64,000 bases of DNA, taken from assembly GCF_001550135.1 (NCBI RefSeq), contig NZ_LRUE01000021.1, positions 63,434-127,433 on the forward strand, in the 5' to 3' direction. The notes under the pieces were generated by a model. It saw nothing but the letters and a program-made list of their open reading frames with translations, did no database searches and was not told the origin of the DNA. A program made the position numbers and the translations under genes. Positions 63,468 to 64,000 of the stretch are shown in pieces (the first letter of the stretch is position 1; the number at the start of each line of letters is the position of its first letter). This DNA is from Pseudoalteromonas shioyasakiensis (GTDB taxonomy: Bacteria; Pseudomonadota; Gammaproteobacteria; Enterobacterales; Alteromonadaceae).

Positions 63468-63640
63468 TTTAGAGCAGCACAAAGCGCCTTGAGCTATGTG
63501 CTGTAAAACTTATCGGCAGTCAAAATGCTTATCTGCGGGAAAATAAACCGCACAATTGATGAATAGTATTTATTGTTCGTCGCCGTAACATAAAAACACT
63601 TCAAGACGAATTCAATAAACAACTAGTAAATGGAATTGCT

Positions 63641-64000
63641 ATGAGAAAAACGCTTTTACTAATCATTTTTTTAAGCTGCTTTTGTGCACATGCTGAAGAG
63701 CTCGAAGTTATTCATCGCGCTAAAAGCTGGCTTACGTTAATCGACAACGGTCAGTATCAGCAAAGTTGGCAGCAAGCAGACTCATTATTTAAACAAAAAA
63801 TGCCTCAAAGCCACTGGAGCAAATCGTTAAAACAAGTTCGAGTACCACTTGGCAAGGTGATTTTACGTAAGAATTTAAGCCTGATGAATTATGACTCTTT
63901 ACCCGGAACACCTGATGGTGAATACGTGATCATTCAGTTTCAAAGCCAATTTATGAATAAAGAGCAGGCCATTGAAACAATTAGCCTCAGTAAAAGTAGT
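63641..64000 (+). CDS. DUF4019-family exported protein, tandem copy 2 (partial)
   Basis: An ATG at 63641 opens 120 codons without stop to the window end. Signal peptide about 1-18 (CFCAHAEE). It shares AKSWLTLIDNGQYQQSWQQAD, RVPLGKV, SLPGTPDGEYVIIQFQSQFMNKE and ETISLSK with the preceding gene, so it is a tandem paralog, clearly diverged. The C-terminus is outside the window. Confidence 0.82.
   Translation, partial: MRKTLLLIIFLSCFCAHAEELEVIHRAKSWLTLIDNGQYQQSWQQADSLFKQKMPQSHWSKSLKQVRVPLGKVILRKNLSLMNYDSLPGTPDGEYVIIQFQSQFMNKEQAIETISLSKSS

Noticed and set aside
1..64000. CRISPR array, prophage, integrase or insertion-sequence transposase
   Set aside because: No regularly spaced repeats or matching proteins were seen; the only mobile-like element is the 162-bp repeat at 11323.

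Overview
The window looks like chromosome of a marine gammaproteobacterium of the Alteromonadales, most likely Pseudoalteromonas or a close relative. This rests on gene content (arabinan-use locus with Caulobacter-type TonB receptors, S9 oligopeptidase B, zinc metalloproteases, YaeQ, heme oxygenase with YbaN), an AT-rich composition and many short intergenic terminators. No rRNA, tRNA, CRISPR, phage or insertion-sequence transposase was seen. Genus is inference; no database was searched.

Layout. 1-70: the first 23 codons of a membrane protein leaving the window. 187-780: two tandem, paralogous, Fur-box-controlled small RNA genes that share hairpin architecture, an identical 47-nt 3' segment and a conserved loop, but differ by compensating changes in one long stem. 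805-6191: ylqF GTPase, then a TonB receptor / response regulator / histidine kinase operon. 6464-11284: yaeQ, a lipase-like hydrolase, small membrane protein, dps, a STAS-like protein and oligopeptidase B, whose 5' end abuts a 162-bp inverted-repeat element. 11548-12340: a chitin-binding protein reduced to a GbpA-type domain plus CBM73, preceded by a clear c-di-GMP (GEMM-I) riboswitch. 12443-16762: RND efflux pair. 17028-24435: two large zinc metalloproteases, a PQ-loop membrane protein and a TPR lipoprotein. 24518-28626: membrane PH-domain pair, hexose-phosphate mutarotase, MarR regulator, then a porin to 30051.

30129-38868 is an iron/heme island: ECF sigma, FecR anti-sigma, STN-type TonB receptor, two successive heme oxygenase-YbaN gene pairs, and a PepSY/DUF2271/DUF4198 operon. 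Fur-like boxes precede the sigma gene, the receptor, the second oxygenase pair and the PepSY operon. The second heme oxygenase lacks the proximal histidine. After a small exported Ca-loop protein and DoxX, pirin and LysR genes, 41849-62017 is an L-arabinan/L-arabinose locus: aldopentose dehydrogenase, lactonase, GntR regulator, SSS and GPH symporters, four GH43 enzymes (two of them endo-arabinanase-like), a GH127 lipoprotein with an overlapping FKBP gene, and a TonB receptor. Shared 8-mers in its promoters are candidate operators. The window ends with a coiled-coil protein and two tandem DUF4019 genes, the second cut by the window edge.

How it fits together: iron starvation would de-repress the sRNAs, the heme receptor system and the PepSY operon together. 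Arabinan would be cut outside the cell or at its surface, imported by the TonB receptor, trimmed by exo-acting GH43 and GH127 enzymes, taken up by symporters and at least partly oxidised through an arabinonolactone route whose later enzymes are not in the window.
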